DNA of 64,000 nt, from positions 30,711,129-30,775,128 of the forward strand of contig NC_052016.1 of NCBI RefSeq assembly GCF_015832195.1, given 5' to 3'. This DNA comes from Motacilla alba alba. Taxonomy: Eukaryota > Chordata > Aves > Passeriformes > Motacillidae. The notes beneath the pieces were generated by a model. It was not told the DNA's origin, did no database searches, and saw only the letters and a list, made by a program, of their open reading frames with translations. The position numbers were made by a program, and so were the translations under genes. Below are positions 11,557-23,900 of this stretch, one piece after another (within the stretch, counting starts at the first letter, position 1; each line of letters begins with the position of its first letter).

Positions 11557-11582
11557 CATTCTAACTGGCAGTAGTTAGAATG
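11557..11582. repeat. Short perfect hairpin, 10-bp arms
   Basis: CATTCTAACT and AGTTAGAATG flank a six-base loop GGCAGT. No pairing continues outside, so it is too short for a microRNA precursor. Confidence 0.6.
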
Positions 11583-12195
11583 CAATCAAGCATCTGCCAC
11601 TGATCCCCCAAATACAAAAGGAGCTGGAATATAAACTCAAGTTTTATGACTTAAGGTGACAAATAATCACCAAAATCCTTCCATTACAAATTTATGCTTT
11701 AACCTGTAACAGGAGTAATAATTTTCTGGCTGCCTTCTGAAGTTCGTGGGGCCTGAAGGCTAGTTTTTACTGTACAATCTTTATAAATCCAGTTCATCAA
11801 TGTAAAAACATTTCTAGGCTAATAAAATCTGCCTCTCATGTAGGCCCCTGGCATGACTACAGCTTTGGGACATGAAGGTGAATGAGAGCGACAGACAGAA
11901 AGAGGATTTTGTTTCAGGGCTACAGCATGTAACACATTGCTTTTAAAATGCATATAAAAAAGCTTCAAATAAAAAAAGGATTACAAGAAGGGCTTGAGGA
12001 CTGAGATGAAAAACAGACCATTGGTTTGTATTGTCTCCTCCTACTTTTGGAGGTCATAAGCTGGAATGCAGAGTCAAGTCTGAATCTGATCTGCTTCATT
12101 AAACCTTGTAGAACAAAGCAAATTTCCAACCAAAGTTTTGTGCCAGGTCTGTTTTAACCCAGGCTGTATGTGCACTGTCTCTATCAATGTTTGCA

Positions 12196-12511
12196 TCACA
12201 GAATCACAGGATGGTTTGGGTGAGAAGGGAACTTCAAGATCATCTTGTTCCAACCCTTCTGCCAGGGACAGGGACACCTTCCACTAGACCAGGTTGCTCA
12301 AAGCCCCATCCAGCCTGGCCTTGGACACTTACAGGGACAGAGCATCCACAACTATCACTCTCCCTCTTTTTTATAAGCTCTCTTTAGGTACTGGAAGGCT
12401 CCTATAAGGTCTCCCTGGAGCTTTTTCTTCTCCAGGGCAAACAACCCCAACTCTTTCACCCTGTTTCTAAAGGAGAGGTGCTCCAGTCCTCGGGTTATTT
12501 TCCCATTCCTC
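12196..12511 (-). mobile_element. CR1 3'-end fragment
   Basis: In plus reading it starts ATCACAGAATCACAGGATGG, the reverse complement of a CR1 tail. It continues through AGATCATCTTGTTCCAACCC and CAGCCTGGCCTTGGACACTT to the conserved [14 protein letters not shown] coding piece (minus strand, about 12400-12470). It is about 315 bp and 5'-truncated, with an internal loss around 12355. It is sense-oriented with CCDC80. Confidence 0.9.
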
Positions 12512-12519
12512 ATTTGCTT

Positions 12520-12580
12520 GCATGCATGCGCGTGTGTGTGTGTGTGCATATGTGTATATGTGCATGGGGGTATATATGCA
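12520..12580. repeat. (TG)n / (TATG)n microsatellite
   Basis: GCATGCATGCG is followed by seven or eight GT units and then an interrupted TATGTG/TATATG tract, directly beside the 5' end of the CR1 fragment. Confidence 0.9.
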
Positions 12581-14818
12581 GTGTTACAAATAAACTGTCA
12601 GTTGGCATTTTGTCACCCCAGAGAAATAAACAAAAAACCCAAACTCACAAGGCTAAAATTTCTAAACATTTGTAAGCCTGCAACAAGAGACCCCCTCTAT
12701 AGAGAAGTGAGGCTGTTGGACTCAAAACCCATACGGTTTTTTTTCAATTTCTGCACCTGGGATCTATATTTGTCATTAATTGAACTTAACCCAGAATAGA
12801 CTTCAAAATTCCAGATGTTTGAAATTCACACTGAAATCTGAAATTGTTAATGACGTAGAGCTTAAAACCCCTTGTCCTTCTTAAAAAATGTTTGGAAAAG
12901 GACTGAAACAATGTCCTTGGAAGCCAGTCCGAAAGACAAAAATACAGCAAAGCAATGGGGATCAACTTGGGTAGAGCTGCTTCTGCAGCAATGTGGGCTA
13001 ATTCTCTAGAGAGGGAGTTTAAAGACTCATGAATGACAGAGTTAATTGTAAGGATTGTTCCCCTAAGAGAACTGAAGAGTTTGATTGGAAGGAATGCAAA
13101 TAGGTACGTGTGGAGATTCAAAGAAACTTGAGAAGTTCTTTATTTTCCACATGGCAATGAGAAAATAGAGTTCAGCCACTGTTTTTACTAATAACCAAAC
13201 CAAACCTATTCTTCAAGGGAGCTTCAGAGTAAGCAGGTTGAGGATGTTATTAGATTCTGGAAAAATGAGGTGCAGCATGGCATAATCATTTGTCTTCAGT
13301 GAGTTCTGGCCTGATAACCTGAGACTGTGCAACTCTTTTCTCAGATATCCAGCTGTGAGGTGGCCCAGTATCAGAAGGTTCAAATTTCAGACAATCCTTT
13401 AAGTTGCCAGGACTGTGGTGGTGTTATGAATTAGCAGCCTGACATCTGTGAGCTTTATTTTTGGCTCTTTTATTTTCAAGTTTGTTTATCTTTGTCCTGA
13501 TGCTACCTATATTCTTGGAAATCACAACATTGAGACCAAATTTCAAGGATCCCAAGTTCTACATAGTTTCTCTCTCTGAGCTTCTGTTTTGGCTAAATAT
13601 TAGTTAACAAGTAGCTAATAGGCATTATTTGCAAAATTCAGTCAAGTTCAATTTTTTCAAATATATGGCTTTTTTCAACTTCTAGTGCTAGCTCTGCACA
13701 TTCCCTACACCTTGCAGAAAGGGGATGGGAAGAAAGTTGCCTTGTTTTCAGGTTCATGAATCATCAGCAGAATGATTCATTACATTCCAATGGTTGAAAT
13801 CTTAACTTGGCACCTTAGCTATTTGTACTGGAATATGGAGCATGAAAGTCAAAGGCATTTGTGACAATGACTACTGGACAATAACTGTGAAACAGACCAG
13901 CTTGCAGCAAGATAATTGCAAGAAACCAGCTCCCACAATAATATTTTTAAAGAACTGTTTTCCAAAGTGTACCCTTCAGGATATGTGTCATCTGCCAGAA
14001 AAAACATTTGTACTACAAGTAAAACTGTTTCCTGTCCCAGGTGAAGTGGTTTTTATAAGTAGTTGGAAAAACATACAGCGCTATAAAACCTGGGGACAAG
14101 TAACTCCACACCATGCTGAAGTTCTCAGGCTTGAAAACTTACTAGAATGTTACAGTTTAATACAAACAGCAGGAGAAAAACCCAAACCAAAATAAAGTTT
14201 GCACAGGATCTCTGAAGATGTCTAGGAGATCTGAATGCCAAATTCCCATCAGATCTTAATCCCAAATTCCATCCCTCAGGGCACCTGATCACAAGTCTTT
14301 GTGCATATCCTCAGTCAGATGTGTGCTAGTATTGCCAAGCCACCTGGCTTGCTTCCAGCTTTAGGACACCAGCACCAATATGAAGTAGGTGTGCCAGCTG
14401 GCAGGACATGCAGAGCACTGAAACGTGGTAACTTTGGCAAGTACCCCAAGGTGACGAATGGATGTAATCCACACTGGAACCTCATTTTATTGATCTTAAT
14501 GATAGAGATCCTGACACCTACATATCCACTGGAAGCAAGATAATCTGATGGCTATATGGTGGCTCATGGAATGTCTGGGAACAGGTTTTATCCTAATCTC
14601 TGGGTGACTGATTCTTATACTGCATGTAAGATTTACAGTATGAGGCTGTGAAACCTTTTGAAAACAATCATTTAGGTCTACAAATTTTACCTCTTAAGAC
14701 AAAAGCACCAGAAAAGAGTAACAGAAACCCACTATAAGCTTATAGTTCCACATACTCCTACTGTGAGGGAGATAAGACTTTATTTAGGTAATAAAATTCA
14801 GATGAATGAATTACTTAC

Positions 14819-16711
14819 AATGAGTCTCCTCTTGCCTTCAAAATATTCCAGGAGGTTAGTTGCTGATTTCCTGGGAGGCTGTGGGAAAGTCTTCTTGTTG
14901 GACTTGGGAAAATCCTCATTCTCAGTCCTGCTTCCTTTCTTCTTCTTACTGCGGTCTTTGTCCTGCTTGCTCTTTTTTTCAGCTTTGACCTTCTTGGACT
15001 GCTTCTCACTCTTCTGCTGCTTGTCAGGTCTGTCCTTCTTCTTCTTCTTCTCAGATTTATCCATTCTGTCATGCTTCTTTGATTCTTTTCCTTTCTTTTG
15101 GGGAATATTTCCTGCTGCAAACGGTTCCTCTAAATGGGAACTAGCAGGCTTGCTTGGGTCATCTTTATCTTCATACTCATTACTGAGTATCTTTTCTTGG
15201 GTCTTCTTTTTTGGTGGTTTAGTCTTAGTTGGCTTGTGTTGCCCAGGTGTGACATTCAGGTCCCTGTGGTTAAAATCCTTTCTGTCAGTTCTGTTATCTT
15301 TAAATCTACCCATGTTTGCCTTTGTATAGTGCACTGAGGGAGGTGTTGGGAGTTCTGTGAAACTGTCATAGTGAGCAGCCTTGTTTGGTTTCTGTGTGGC
15401 TGCCAGTTGTTTCTCTTGGTGGCCACGCTGCCGGTTCCTGCGGTTTGTTTTCCACACAGGAGAGTAGAAGTCCTCAGAGGCTGTGACTCGTGGCGTGGTG
15501 GCATCAGGGGCTACTGTCAGCCTGTGGTACTCTGTGGTGGAATGTGACTTCATGGTCCAGGTCCTCTGTGTGCTGGGGAGGGGTGCACTTGTTGTTGTAG
15601 ACCGGCTGGCTGTTGTCACTGCATGGGTGGTGGCATGAGTAGTTGTGGTAGTGGGAGGGAGGGTAGTGGTCCTTACTGTAGGCAGAGGAGTGGCCACTGT
15701 GGTTGTCATTGGTTTCCTCACTGTTTTGGTCCTTGTTGGCTGATTATTGCTCTTCCTTGGATCATCCTTCCTTGCTGACACTTGGACATGTTCACTGCCA
15801 GAGGTAGGCTGCATGGTGCCCCCATTATTGTCTTCCTCAACCACTTGCCCCTCCACCCCAGCTGCTTTGCACGTCTGCATGAAACCCTTCTGCCTCATCT
15901 TCTCAATTTTTCTGATGGGGTTCTGATCAATGACTTCATACATGGCCTCTAGCCTGACTGGATAAGGATACCTTTCCTCCACTTGCAGGGTTTTCTTCAA
16001 CAGTACCATGCCAAATTTCCCTTTCTCTAGTTTCAGAAAGCTCATGAGCTTAGGGATGAGGGCAGGATCTAGTGGCTGTTCCAGGATTTTTCCTTCATTG
16101 GTTATCCTTCTAACTTTTCCCCCTTCTTCCCCTTCTTCATGGAATAACACAATCTGCTGGATGTGCCTCTCAGCCAATTCACAGTAAACATCATTTTTCA
16201 GCAGGCTCATCATGAGCCGGTAGTAGCCCTCAGAGGCATGGGGGGCAGAAATGACCCACACCCGATTTTTCCCTGCAAAGCTGGCCAGGATATTGGGAGA
16301 ACTTGACCCCGAAGGGAAACGTACCCCTCGTGACTGGGTGGCAGAGGATATCCCTTCATCCTTAATCATCTCAGACTTGGGGTATTTGGCTGCAGCTGTG
16401 AGTCTCTGTACCAATCTTATTCTGGTCCCTGTGCCCCTGGCCTGGGAACGTGCTTCCCCTTGCAGGAGATTGGTGGGTGGCTTTGGAGGTACTGAAGAAT
16501 CCCTCTTGGTAACAGGGTGTCGAGGATTTGGGCTTGAATTCATCAGGGATGCTCCAGACTTTCTCAGGAGGCTGCTTGAAGCCCTGTAAGCCAGGGGCAC
16601 TTTCCTAACTCCATGGCTCCCCCTTTCCACTAGCCTTTCTGTCTTCTCAGAGCCACACACTAACCATGCTGCCCACAGCAGGGCTAAGCTGAGAGCTGGC
16701 CTCCAGTTCAT
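14819..16711 (-). CDS. CCDC80: CCDC80 first coding exon (exon 2): signal peptide, first P-DUDES, Thr-rich and Lys-rich linkers
   Basis: This 1893-bp exon codes residues 1-631 of CCDC80 (DRO1/URB; equarin in chick), a secreted extracellular-matrix protein linked to cell adhesion, adipocyte differentiation and, in chick, lens equator fibre differentiation. Seen here: a signal peptide (about residues 1-20, hydrophobic SLALLWAAWLVCG); a basic low-complexity stretch to about 140; a first P-DUDES (DUF4174) domain at about 147-276 (GKNRVWVISAP..ERHIQQIVLFH..RLEAMYEVIDQNP); a Thr-rich, mucin-like stretch at about 336-404; a strongly Lys-rich segment at about 532-596; and the first strand of the second P-DUDES (EGKRRLI, from 626). 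The exon ends in phase 0 before donor GTAAGT. The ATG lies eight bases inside the exon with A at -3, and no earlier in-frame start is possible within the exon. Length and domain order agree with the 950-residue mammalian protein. Confidence 0.97.
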
Positions 16712-16719
16712 TGTACAAT
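16712..16719 (-). other. CCDC80: CCDC80 5' UTR part of exon 2 and its splice acceptor
   Basis: On the minus strand a strong pyrimidine tract (TTTTTCTCCTTCTCCCCCC) is followed by TGCACAACACAG and then eight bases before the ATG. The acceptor therefore leaves only ATTGTACA as UTR in this exon. Most of the 5' UTR must lie in an upstream non-coding exon, as in mammalian CCDC80. Confidence 0.75.
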
Positions 16720-17199
16720 CTGTGTTGTGCAGGGGGGAGAAGGAGAAAAATTAGATGTTAACAGTATGATGATATCTTGCACAAGTGATTAAAACTGCAA
16801 AGCACAGGCTGGTTATTTAGTGTGATTTATATGTGCTTGATTACACCTCAGTCCTGCCCTAGTGGCTGTAAGTTTTACAGTTATTTTTGGGAAAAACACA
16901 GAATGAATCACTTTATGAAAAAATGAGATCATCCTTCTGTAACACGATACTGTCTATCTAAAATGACACCGTGATCTGCCTCCTTCTCTCTCTCTCACTC
17001 TCCCTGTTTCTCTCACACTCTCACTGCACACACATGCAAAGACACACAGAGGAAGGGTCCCATACAAAGAGCAGAAAGACAAGAATTTGACTTGAAACTT
17101 ACACTCTCAGGGAAGTTCCCCTGCCAGAGACGAGTTCTCAAGTGTTTTTCCTTTAAAATGAGACCAATGCCATACAGCTTTACTGTTCAGTGATTTATC
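16720..17199 (-). other. CCDC80 intron 1 (probable)
   Basis: This stretch runs upstream of the exon-2 acceptor. It holds a pyrimidine/CA-rich stretch at 16978-17055 (CTCTCTCTCTCAC.. ACACACA) and is otherwise unique. The upstream end of the intron is not fixed because exon 1 could not be placed with certainty. Confidence 0.55.
16978..17055. repeat. CT-rich to CA-rich simple sequence
   Basis: Interrupted CTCT and CACT units pass into CACACACATG and ACACACAGAGG. It is purine-rich on the gene strand. Confidence 0.7.
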
Positions 17200-17950
17200 T
17201 TTGCGCAGCCCAACAGGTCGAAGAGCTTGTTGTGTGTCTTTAAACTTTCTTCTTCACCTTGACAGGCAGGATGAGGTCAGCGGAAATTTCCTTTGTGATC
17301 TCTGCTTCTCCATTTATCTGCAGGTCTGAATTTTTGCTGTACCGGTTACCCACACAGGCAGGGATTTCATTTAAGAAAAGGGAACTTCTGGTTGCTCCAA
17401 GTTCCTCTCTTTTAAACTTCCCAAACCTCCTTCCCACTCCTTGGTTCCTCAGTCCCGTTTAGCTCCTTTGTTTCCAGAGAGGAAAGCACCAGCACTAATA
17501 TATTTTCCAGGCTGAAGAAAAACACAGGAATATGATGCTGGAAAAAAAAAAAAAGAACACTTCCCTTTCCCCTTTCTCCACACTTTGACATAAGCAAATT
17601 GTAAAACACTCGTCTTTTTTTCTTCTTGGCTGGCCGCGGTCCCAGAAATGTCAGGGCAACCCCAGCCCTACTCCGAACCAGCCTCAGACAACAGTGGCCA
17701 CTGGAAATGGGGGAAACTTCACTCAGGATTTAACAGCTCAGCAGAACCCGCCTCCTCCCCACTCTGACACAGGGAGGGAGGGAGGAGGAAGGCTCTGGGG
17801 GCTGAAACACTGCACAGCATCACAGAGCACTTCAGAGAGGGTGACTCCAGCCTTAACCCTTTCCTTCATGCATCCCAGCTCGCTGGTGTTCTCCGACCTT
17901 AGCTTTTTCTTTCCTCCCACCAAACGGACACTGTCTGGATAAAAAAAGTA
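17200..17950 (-). promoter_or_regulatory. Candidate CCDC80 promoter and non-coding exon 1
   Basis: This is the most GC- and purine/pyrimidine-structured stretch upstream of the first coding exon. Minus-strand TATA-like boxes occur at 17496-17506 (AAAATATATTA) and 17409-17416 (TTTAAAAG). Possible exon-1 donors are GTGTGG|GTAACC (near 17349) and CAAG|GTGAAG (near 17258). A CpG-containing GACCGCGGCC lies at about 17632-17642, and a GGGAGGAGGCGGG box at about 17747-17760. A TGCTGAGC Maf-type half site lies at about 17736-17744. None of these proves a start site; position and composition are the main support. The 65-codon minus-strand reading frame here is probably chance. Confidence 0.4.
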
Positions 17951-20900
17951 TGTTTCTCCATCAGTCTCATTAACAGCTCTGGTGTTTAAGAATTATTATT
18001 TTAAACCTCATTATTTCTGCCTCGTCTTTTCCCTTTCCTTGTTTTTTATTGCTTTCTGGGAGATTCTTGGTGAAATCCAATTTTTCTTCACTTTCTGACC
18101 AGTTTCTCTTTCAGGTCCTCATGTATGTCAGTTTATTCTTTCTTCAGACATCATATGGGCATGACTGTTTGTTAATTTGTAGTTTTTAAAGAGACCAGGT
18201 TGTTTACTATTGTACTAAAATTAGAGTCATATCTATTTCCTATGAATGTGCACCAGCAGTGGGGGAAAAAAAAAAAAGAGAAAAGGTACAAAAATACCTA
18301 CAGAGACAAGGGTAAAGAAAAGGTCATGTCCTTTGCTCTCCCTTCATAGTATAAATGACACCATTCTATTGAGCTGACATAAACTGGCACAGTCTTGCTG
18401 GCAACACCTCCTCTTTAGCTAATACACACTGGCTTCAGTGTGCCAAGCACCCTCAGTGTAAAACACCACTTAATTGTAGTTGATGGGTAACACCTAAAAA
18501 TATCCAAGACCTTAATACTACTTTAACTGTTTTCCAAGATATTGCTTATTGCTAGGGATGCTGCTACATGTCTGTGATAACACACTGGATTTGATCTCAG
18601 TTATATTGACTGGAGATGAAGGTGCACCTTCTACTTTCCTTGAAATTAATGTTTCAAAGAAAAAAAACTTTCTTTTCTATCTTGTTTTCTTAGTTTTTGG
18701 GTTTGTTTTTTTTTTAAGTTTTCCAATGCACTGATAAACGTTAGTAGAGATTTTGCTAATATGCATTCAGTTTGTGTTTTGTGGCCAATGATTTGCCCTG
18801 GAGGTAGGGGAGAATGCTGAATGTCTGTGCTCATTTTAACACGAGGGAAAAAATTCTCAGCCTTTCCCAAAATATCATATCCTACATTCACTGGGAGGTA
18901 AGGTGATTGTACCTCTCAAAAGAATCACAAAACTGGAGTTCTGTGGAGTAAGGGTGGGTAACATTTTCCACTTAAATTAGTGTCAAGCCTGCTGGTTATT
19001 TATCATGACAAGGGAAAAATGTCATTAAAAATTACCTTGTTTCATGATGACATTTTAAACAGACTGTAAATAAAAAATGAGGTTTTAATTTCATTGTTTC
19101 ATCTAGTTTCATTACAAAGATTTTAAAAAGAAGTGACCCTACAGTGATGAAGCCAAGCATTTGATTTGGAGTAAATCACTTAAAAATTTCAAACTTCCTC
19201 AGTTTTCTTGGCTTGGTAATAATTTGAAACCACACAGAGGCAAAACATCACTCATCTGCACAAGTCTAATGATGCCAAGGAAAATACACTCAGTACATTA
19301 CTGCAGAGGAAAGAAACTGATTTCCATATTAGCTTTGCTGTCTATGCTGTCCAATCATAGATATGCTGAAGAACTTCTGTGAGGACTTTCCTTTGCTTTC
19401 CCAACCTGACTGAAGAAGTAGCATGCTACAAAATCTGCCTTAAGTGTATCAAAGTGGTAGAGGATCAGTGAAGATGATGGGTTGTAAGGCAGGTGTAGGG
19501 AGGATCTAGCACACCAGAAAGCATGCAGCCATGGGGATTAGTCTCAAGGCTGATGTTTGATAGTACCTTTGTCCAAGGCGAAGTATAAACTTGAAATGAC
19601 TGCTGGAAATATTTGACATCAAAATTTCTTAGAAAGTTAATAATTTATACAGGCCAACAGGGGACTCCTAGAAAAGTGAACACATATTTTGAAGGGCCAG
19701 TGCAAGGTTTTACAGCAAGAAGAAAAAATAAAGATGTAAAACATTCATAAGATTCAGAACAATATACTTGAAGGGAGCTATTCAGTAAGAGACTTAAAGG
19801 TCACTGTACACAAGCCCCTGGAAATAGGCTTTTGGTGTGATATTGCAGCAAGAAGAAAGCCTGCCAGCAGCCCAATGAAAGTTGGAAAGTCATATGTAGT
19901 GTCAATAATGTGATTTATGCTGTACACATCAGGCTTTTCAAAAAGATTGCAAAGGGTTCAAAAAGTGATGTGATAGCTGTATATGATCCTACTGAAAGGG
20001 AGGTGGGGAATTAACCATGTGGAAGGCACAGCCACACATTGTTCATTATTTTCTCATGCATACATAGAAAAGAGACATCTGCAAATAAATTGCTTTTTAA
20101 TCCAGCAGAGGAAGGCAGAAGGATAACCAATGATTAGGCATTAAATCTTGCTAAATGCAGACTTGAAGTAATTGCAATTACTGAAATTTTTACTAATTAT
20201 CTTAGTTAACCATGGGATAATTTGGTCAAGAATGTAGTTGTTTTCTCTGGCTTAGTCTTCAAATCAAGGCTTTAGGACACCTTCTTGGCTAGACTGGAAG
20301 TAATCACAAAAGGATGGAGTGAACTCCCCCTGGACACCTCTACATGGGAAATCTGAAATAAAAATGACACCCAACCCTGAAAAGTACAGCTCACTGGAGG
20401 CTTATGGAAATGAATTCTGTAGCCCATTGAACAGAATTGAGCAGTTTGAGAAAAGTGGAATGCAAGGTACAAAACCTGTATCCCATAGAGTGCTTTTAAT
20501 AAGGAACTGAAAGTTAATGCTATGTCCACAAAGGGAAATTATGTATCTGTTTAAGGATGACAGCACTGAGAGTCTTTTTATACTCTGCTTTAGGTATCAG
20601 ACTTAAATATATCAAATGTGTCAAGAGGTGTGCACACAAGTACACTATGTCAGCTGATATATAATTTACAGGAATGTCAGCTACCCCATGAACTAGGATT
20701 CCTTCTCTGTCCTTCAAAACCTGGAGAAATAAGGTAGAAGCAAGAAGGAGACAGCCAGAGGGCCAACTAAGAATTTTCTTAAAGCAGACTTCAAGACAAT
20801 CCTCCAGAGAGTGTGGGAGAAATTGCACCTAAGGAAGGTGAAAGAAGGCAAGAGACTTAGGAAAACTGGCATCATCTGTTTTGCACAGTGCCGGGAAGCT

Positions 20901-23900
20901 GGGAGCCAGATAAGCGGGTGTAGGCTCCTCTGCTGATGCCAGTGGGGGGTTATTAGAGTGGAGAGCATCAGTGCCTGAATCCTGTGAAGCCAGACATTGT
21001 TGATGTTCTAAGAAGAGCCAGGTTTCTTGAACCCTGCTGGGTCCTCGCTTTCCTGAGGGGAAAAGAGGCTATTATTAGTAATCTAACTGGGGTCATAACC
21101 CAGCCAGTAGCTGGAGAAATAACAACTAGTAGTGTAAAAAGGGGAACTGCACTTCAGCCCCCTGTATGTGAACAGGAAAGGGAGTCAGTACAGGGAGGCT
21201 TGCAAATGCAGTGACCCGTGATAAAAAGAGCAGTGCCTGGTTAGTCGATCAAGCTCCTAAAATAGAAAGGAGCTTTCGATAAATGGGTTGGCTGGACTCA
21301 CTTGAATCTTCACTTTTTAAATATACATTTTTCTGTGGAGTCCTCAAGAATGTTGCCTAGAAACAGGTGATGCCATATGACAGCCAAGCTTTAAAAATAA
21401 ATATTACAAACTGTAACATTAAATGTTTTGAACCAAGGCTAAGCTTCCTAGGTACTGATAGGATTGCAGCCTCAAAAGTTCAGGCTATAGTTGAGATTCA
21501 GGGAAGTTCTGATGCCTGGATGTTATTAGTGGCCTATGCTCAAGCTGACCTTGACTTTAGCACCTCTGCTTGTCCAGTTTACAGAGCTTCCTGGTGAGAG
21601 GCAGGCTCTCACATAGACCCATTTCTTGTTCTACATCTGGTTGACATCTGGGATAGAAACATCAGCCGGGGAGAACAAAATATCTTCGTGACAGGACTGA
21701 CACAAGTTCTGCACCAAACTGACTGATGCAACTGGTGTTACGATCACTAAGATGAAAGTGTCATACAGAGAGCAAATGAGTACAAATGTTGCCATCTGCC
21801 GGCCTTGCAATTGGTGTTACCCGGACACGGGCTGGGGGGTGGTAAAGCCACTGCAACATGCTGCAAGTGGTCTCTCCACGATACATCTGCTGAGGTGAAG
21901 CATTCAGAAAACCACAGGAGTCTCAGAATAGTTACAGACAGACAGTCACAGGAATTGTTCTTGAGATTATAAGGAAAACAGGCTTAAATTAACTTAAATT
22001 TTCAGTGAGTAAGGCCAGCATCCCTCTGTTACAGTGATAGAAATCCACTGGGAAGATGTGCTAAGGCATCTCATAGTGCTGATATTGAAGACTGTCCCAT
22101 GAAGTGCTGTTAGTTACAGCTCCCAAGTCACTTGCCTGCACAGCTAAATCAATTTGGCCACTGTAGTGAAGTCACCAGCTGCAAGGGCTTGGATTCCCAT
22201 CTCAATTTCACACCTCTGTAGCAGAGGGCTTTATGTTAGCACAGGTCTGAACACTGATCCATGGCGCATCCTTTCTCTGGTGTGCTTCCTTTGTCCTTCT
22301 CCCTTTGTCTGGGGGCTGCCAGCTGATGTTGAGCCTTTCTGAACAAGAGGGGAAATTGCCTCGTGGCTGTCACAGCCCCCCTTTGTGGTACAAAGCAGAT
22401 TCAAGCAGGATAGAAGCTGGTGCTTGTGCAACTTCTCTCTGCACAAATACTTGGTTTCTTAATGCAGAGCTCCCAGGCCTGATCTCTTTGACAGCTGTTT
22501 TTCCCAAATACAATCACTTATGGCTTTGCATGCTTGGAATAAGATCAAGTAGAAATTGTCCTGCAATACAATCAGCTTATTCACTTACCAGGGAAGACTC
22601 AGCTCTCTTCTCCACTGGTAGAGGAACTTCAAGGAGATTCTGCCAGAAAACAGAACCCACTGATTCAGGAGGGATTGTTCCTTATGTATTTGTGGGAGTC
22701 ATTACCTATCCTAAAATATCCTGCCTTACAAATTTTTTTCTTGCACCCTTTAATTTAAATTTTTAAAATGTTGGTTTGTTTGTTTGGGGTTTTTTTGAAG
22801 ACTTGTTTTGATTATGAAATTGAAGGGGTAGAAATGGAGTAGTATTATGTTTAAAACACAGACTGTGCCTGTAGGAGAGTCTTCCAAAACAGGGCTGTGC
22901 ACAGTGATTACTCTCAGGGTCTACATGTCAGAATGCCTTGAGGATGAATATAAAAAATTACTAGTTATATGGTTGCACACATTCTTGACTAACATTCATT
23001 GGTAGTCAATAGAGAAGATTCTAATTCTCTGATGATTTTAAGTCAGAATAGCAATTAAACATATACTGAAGTACCACCTCACTTTGCTGCTTGCGTGGCT
23101 CAGTGGAGAGAAGGCAAAGCAAGGTAAAAGACTGAGGTGGAATTAGAATTTAATATTTATGTCCCATTACTTCAGTTCAGACTGAATACAGTTCAAGCCT
23201 GAAAATGACAGCAGAAAATATCATGTGTGGATAATGTACCACTCTTCTTTTCAGGCTGTTTATGCTCACTTGCAAGTACTCATGGCCCTTGTCTTTATTT
23301 ACAAATTATCAGGCACATCACAGCGTTTAATCTTCAGAGGAGCCACTCTTCTCTCCATCCATCATGTAAATAGGCACTCTTGTGTCTCACTCAGTGGCAA
23401 CCTTTGGCTCTCCCTTGTCTTATCTGGCCTGAACCAGATCTTCTCTGCCAGATATTTCTGGAATCTTTCCTTGATGGATGACAGAGGAGGGGGGCACTCT
23501 CTGCACGGGGTGCTCTGTCAGGTCCTCCACAGGCCAGGTGTCTGTAGGTGGAATCAAAAAATTGGGAAAAGGAGTGCAAGTAGGTGGAAACTCAGGGCCC
23601 TTTAGTTATTTTCTTGAAGTAGTTTTCAGCAGCAGTGTCTACTATCCAATGTCCACTGGGAGACAGAGAAGAAGGGGACAAATATCGGCTTAAACGCAAG
23701 TATTTAGAAAATCAAGTCAGGAGCTATCTTATTTAGAGGGAGAAAAAGATCCATGTCCTCCTTTGAGGGGTTTCATTTGCTTCAGGAAGGCCCATGCCAA
23801 CCTCCTGAATACTCTCTTTGTCTTGTGAATAGAGATATTCCTATTTCCTTACAGATTTTTTTTCCTTCCATGGCTCTGTAGGGTCAGAACCTACTCACAT

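Larger units (their letters stand above)
10711..14818 (-). other. CCDC80 intron between exons 2 and 3
   Basis: A 4.1-kb intron with consensus donor GTAAGT (14818-14813) and acceptor CAACCAG next to 10710. It contains a CR1 fragment (12196-12511), an adjacent TG/TATG microsatellite and a short perfect hairpin at 11557-11582. The rest is unremarkable AT-rich sequence. Confidence 0.87.

Noticed and set aside
11557..11582. Hairpin in CCDC80 intron 2 as a microRNA precursor
   Set aside because: Only ten paired bases with no extended stem, far below the length of a pre-miRNA.
14763..15329. 188-codon open frame on the plus strand
   Set aside because: It lies exactly opposite the Lys-rich part of CCDC80 exon 2. 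Its Phe/Leu/Ser-rich composition is the antisense of AAG/GAA codons.
17738..17923. Minus-strand 61-codon frame upstream of CCDC80 as an alternative N-terminus
   Set aside because: It is not joined in frame to exon 2, whose ATG is followed by a good signal peptide and preceded by a strong acceptor.
22305..22766. 153-codon open frame on the plus strand
   Set aside because: No domain, no splice-site pattern and no resemblance to a known protein. It fits a chance frame in 46 kb of non-coding DNA.
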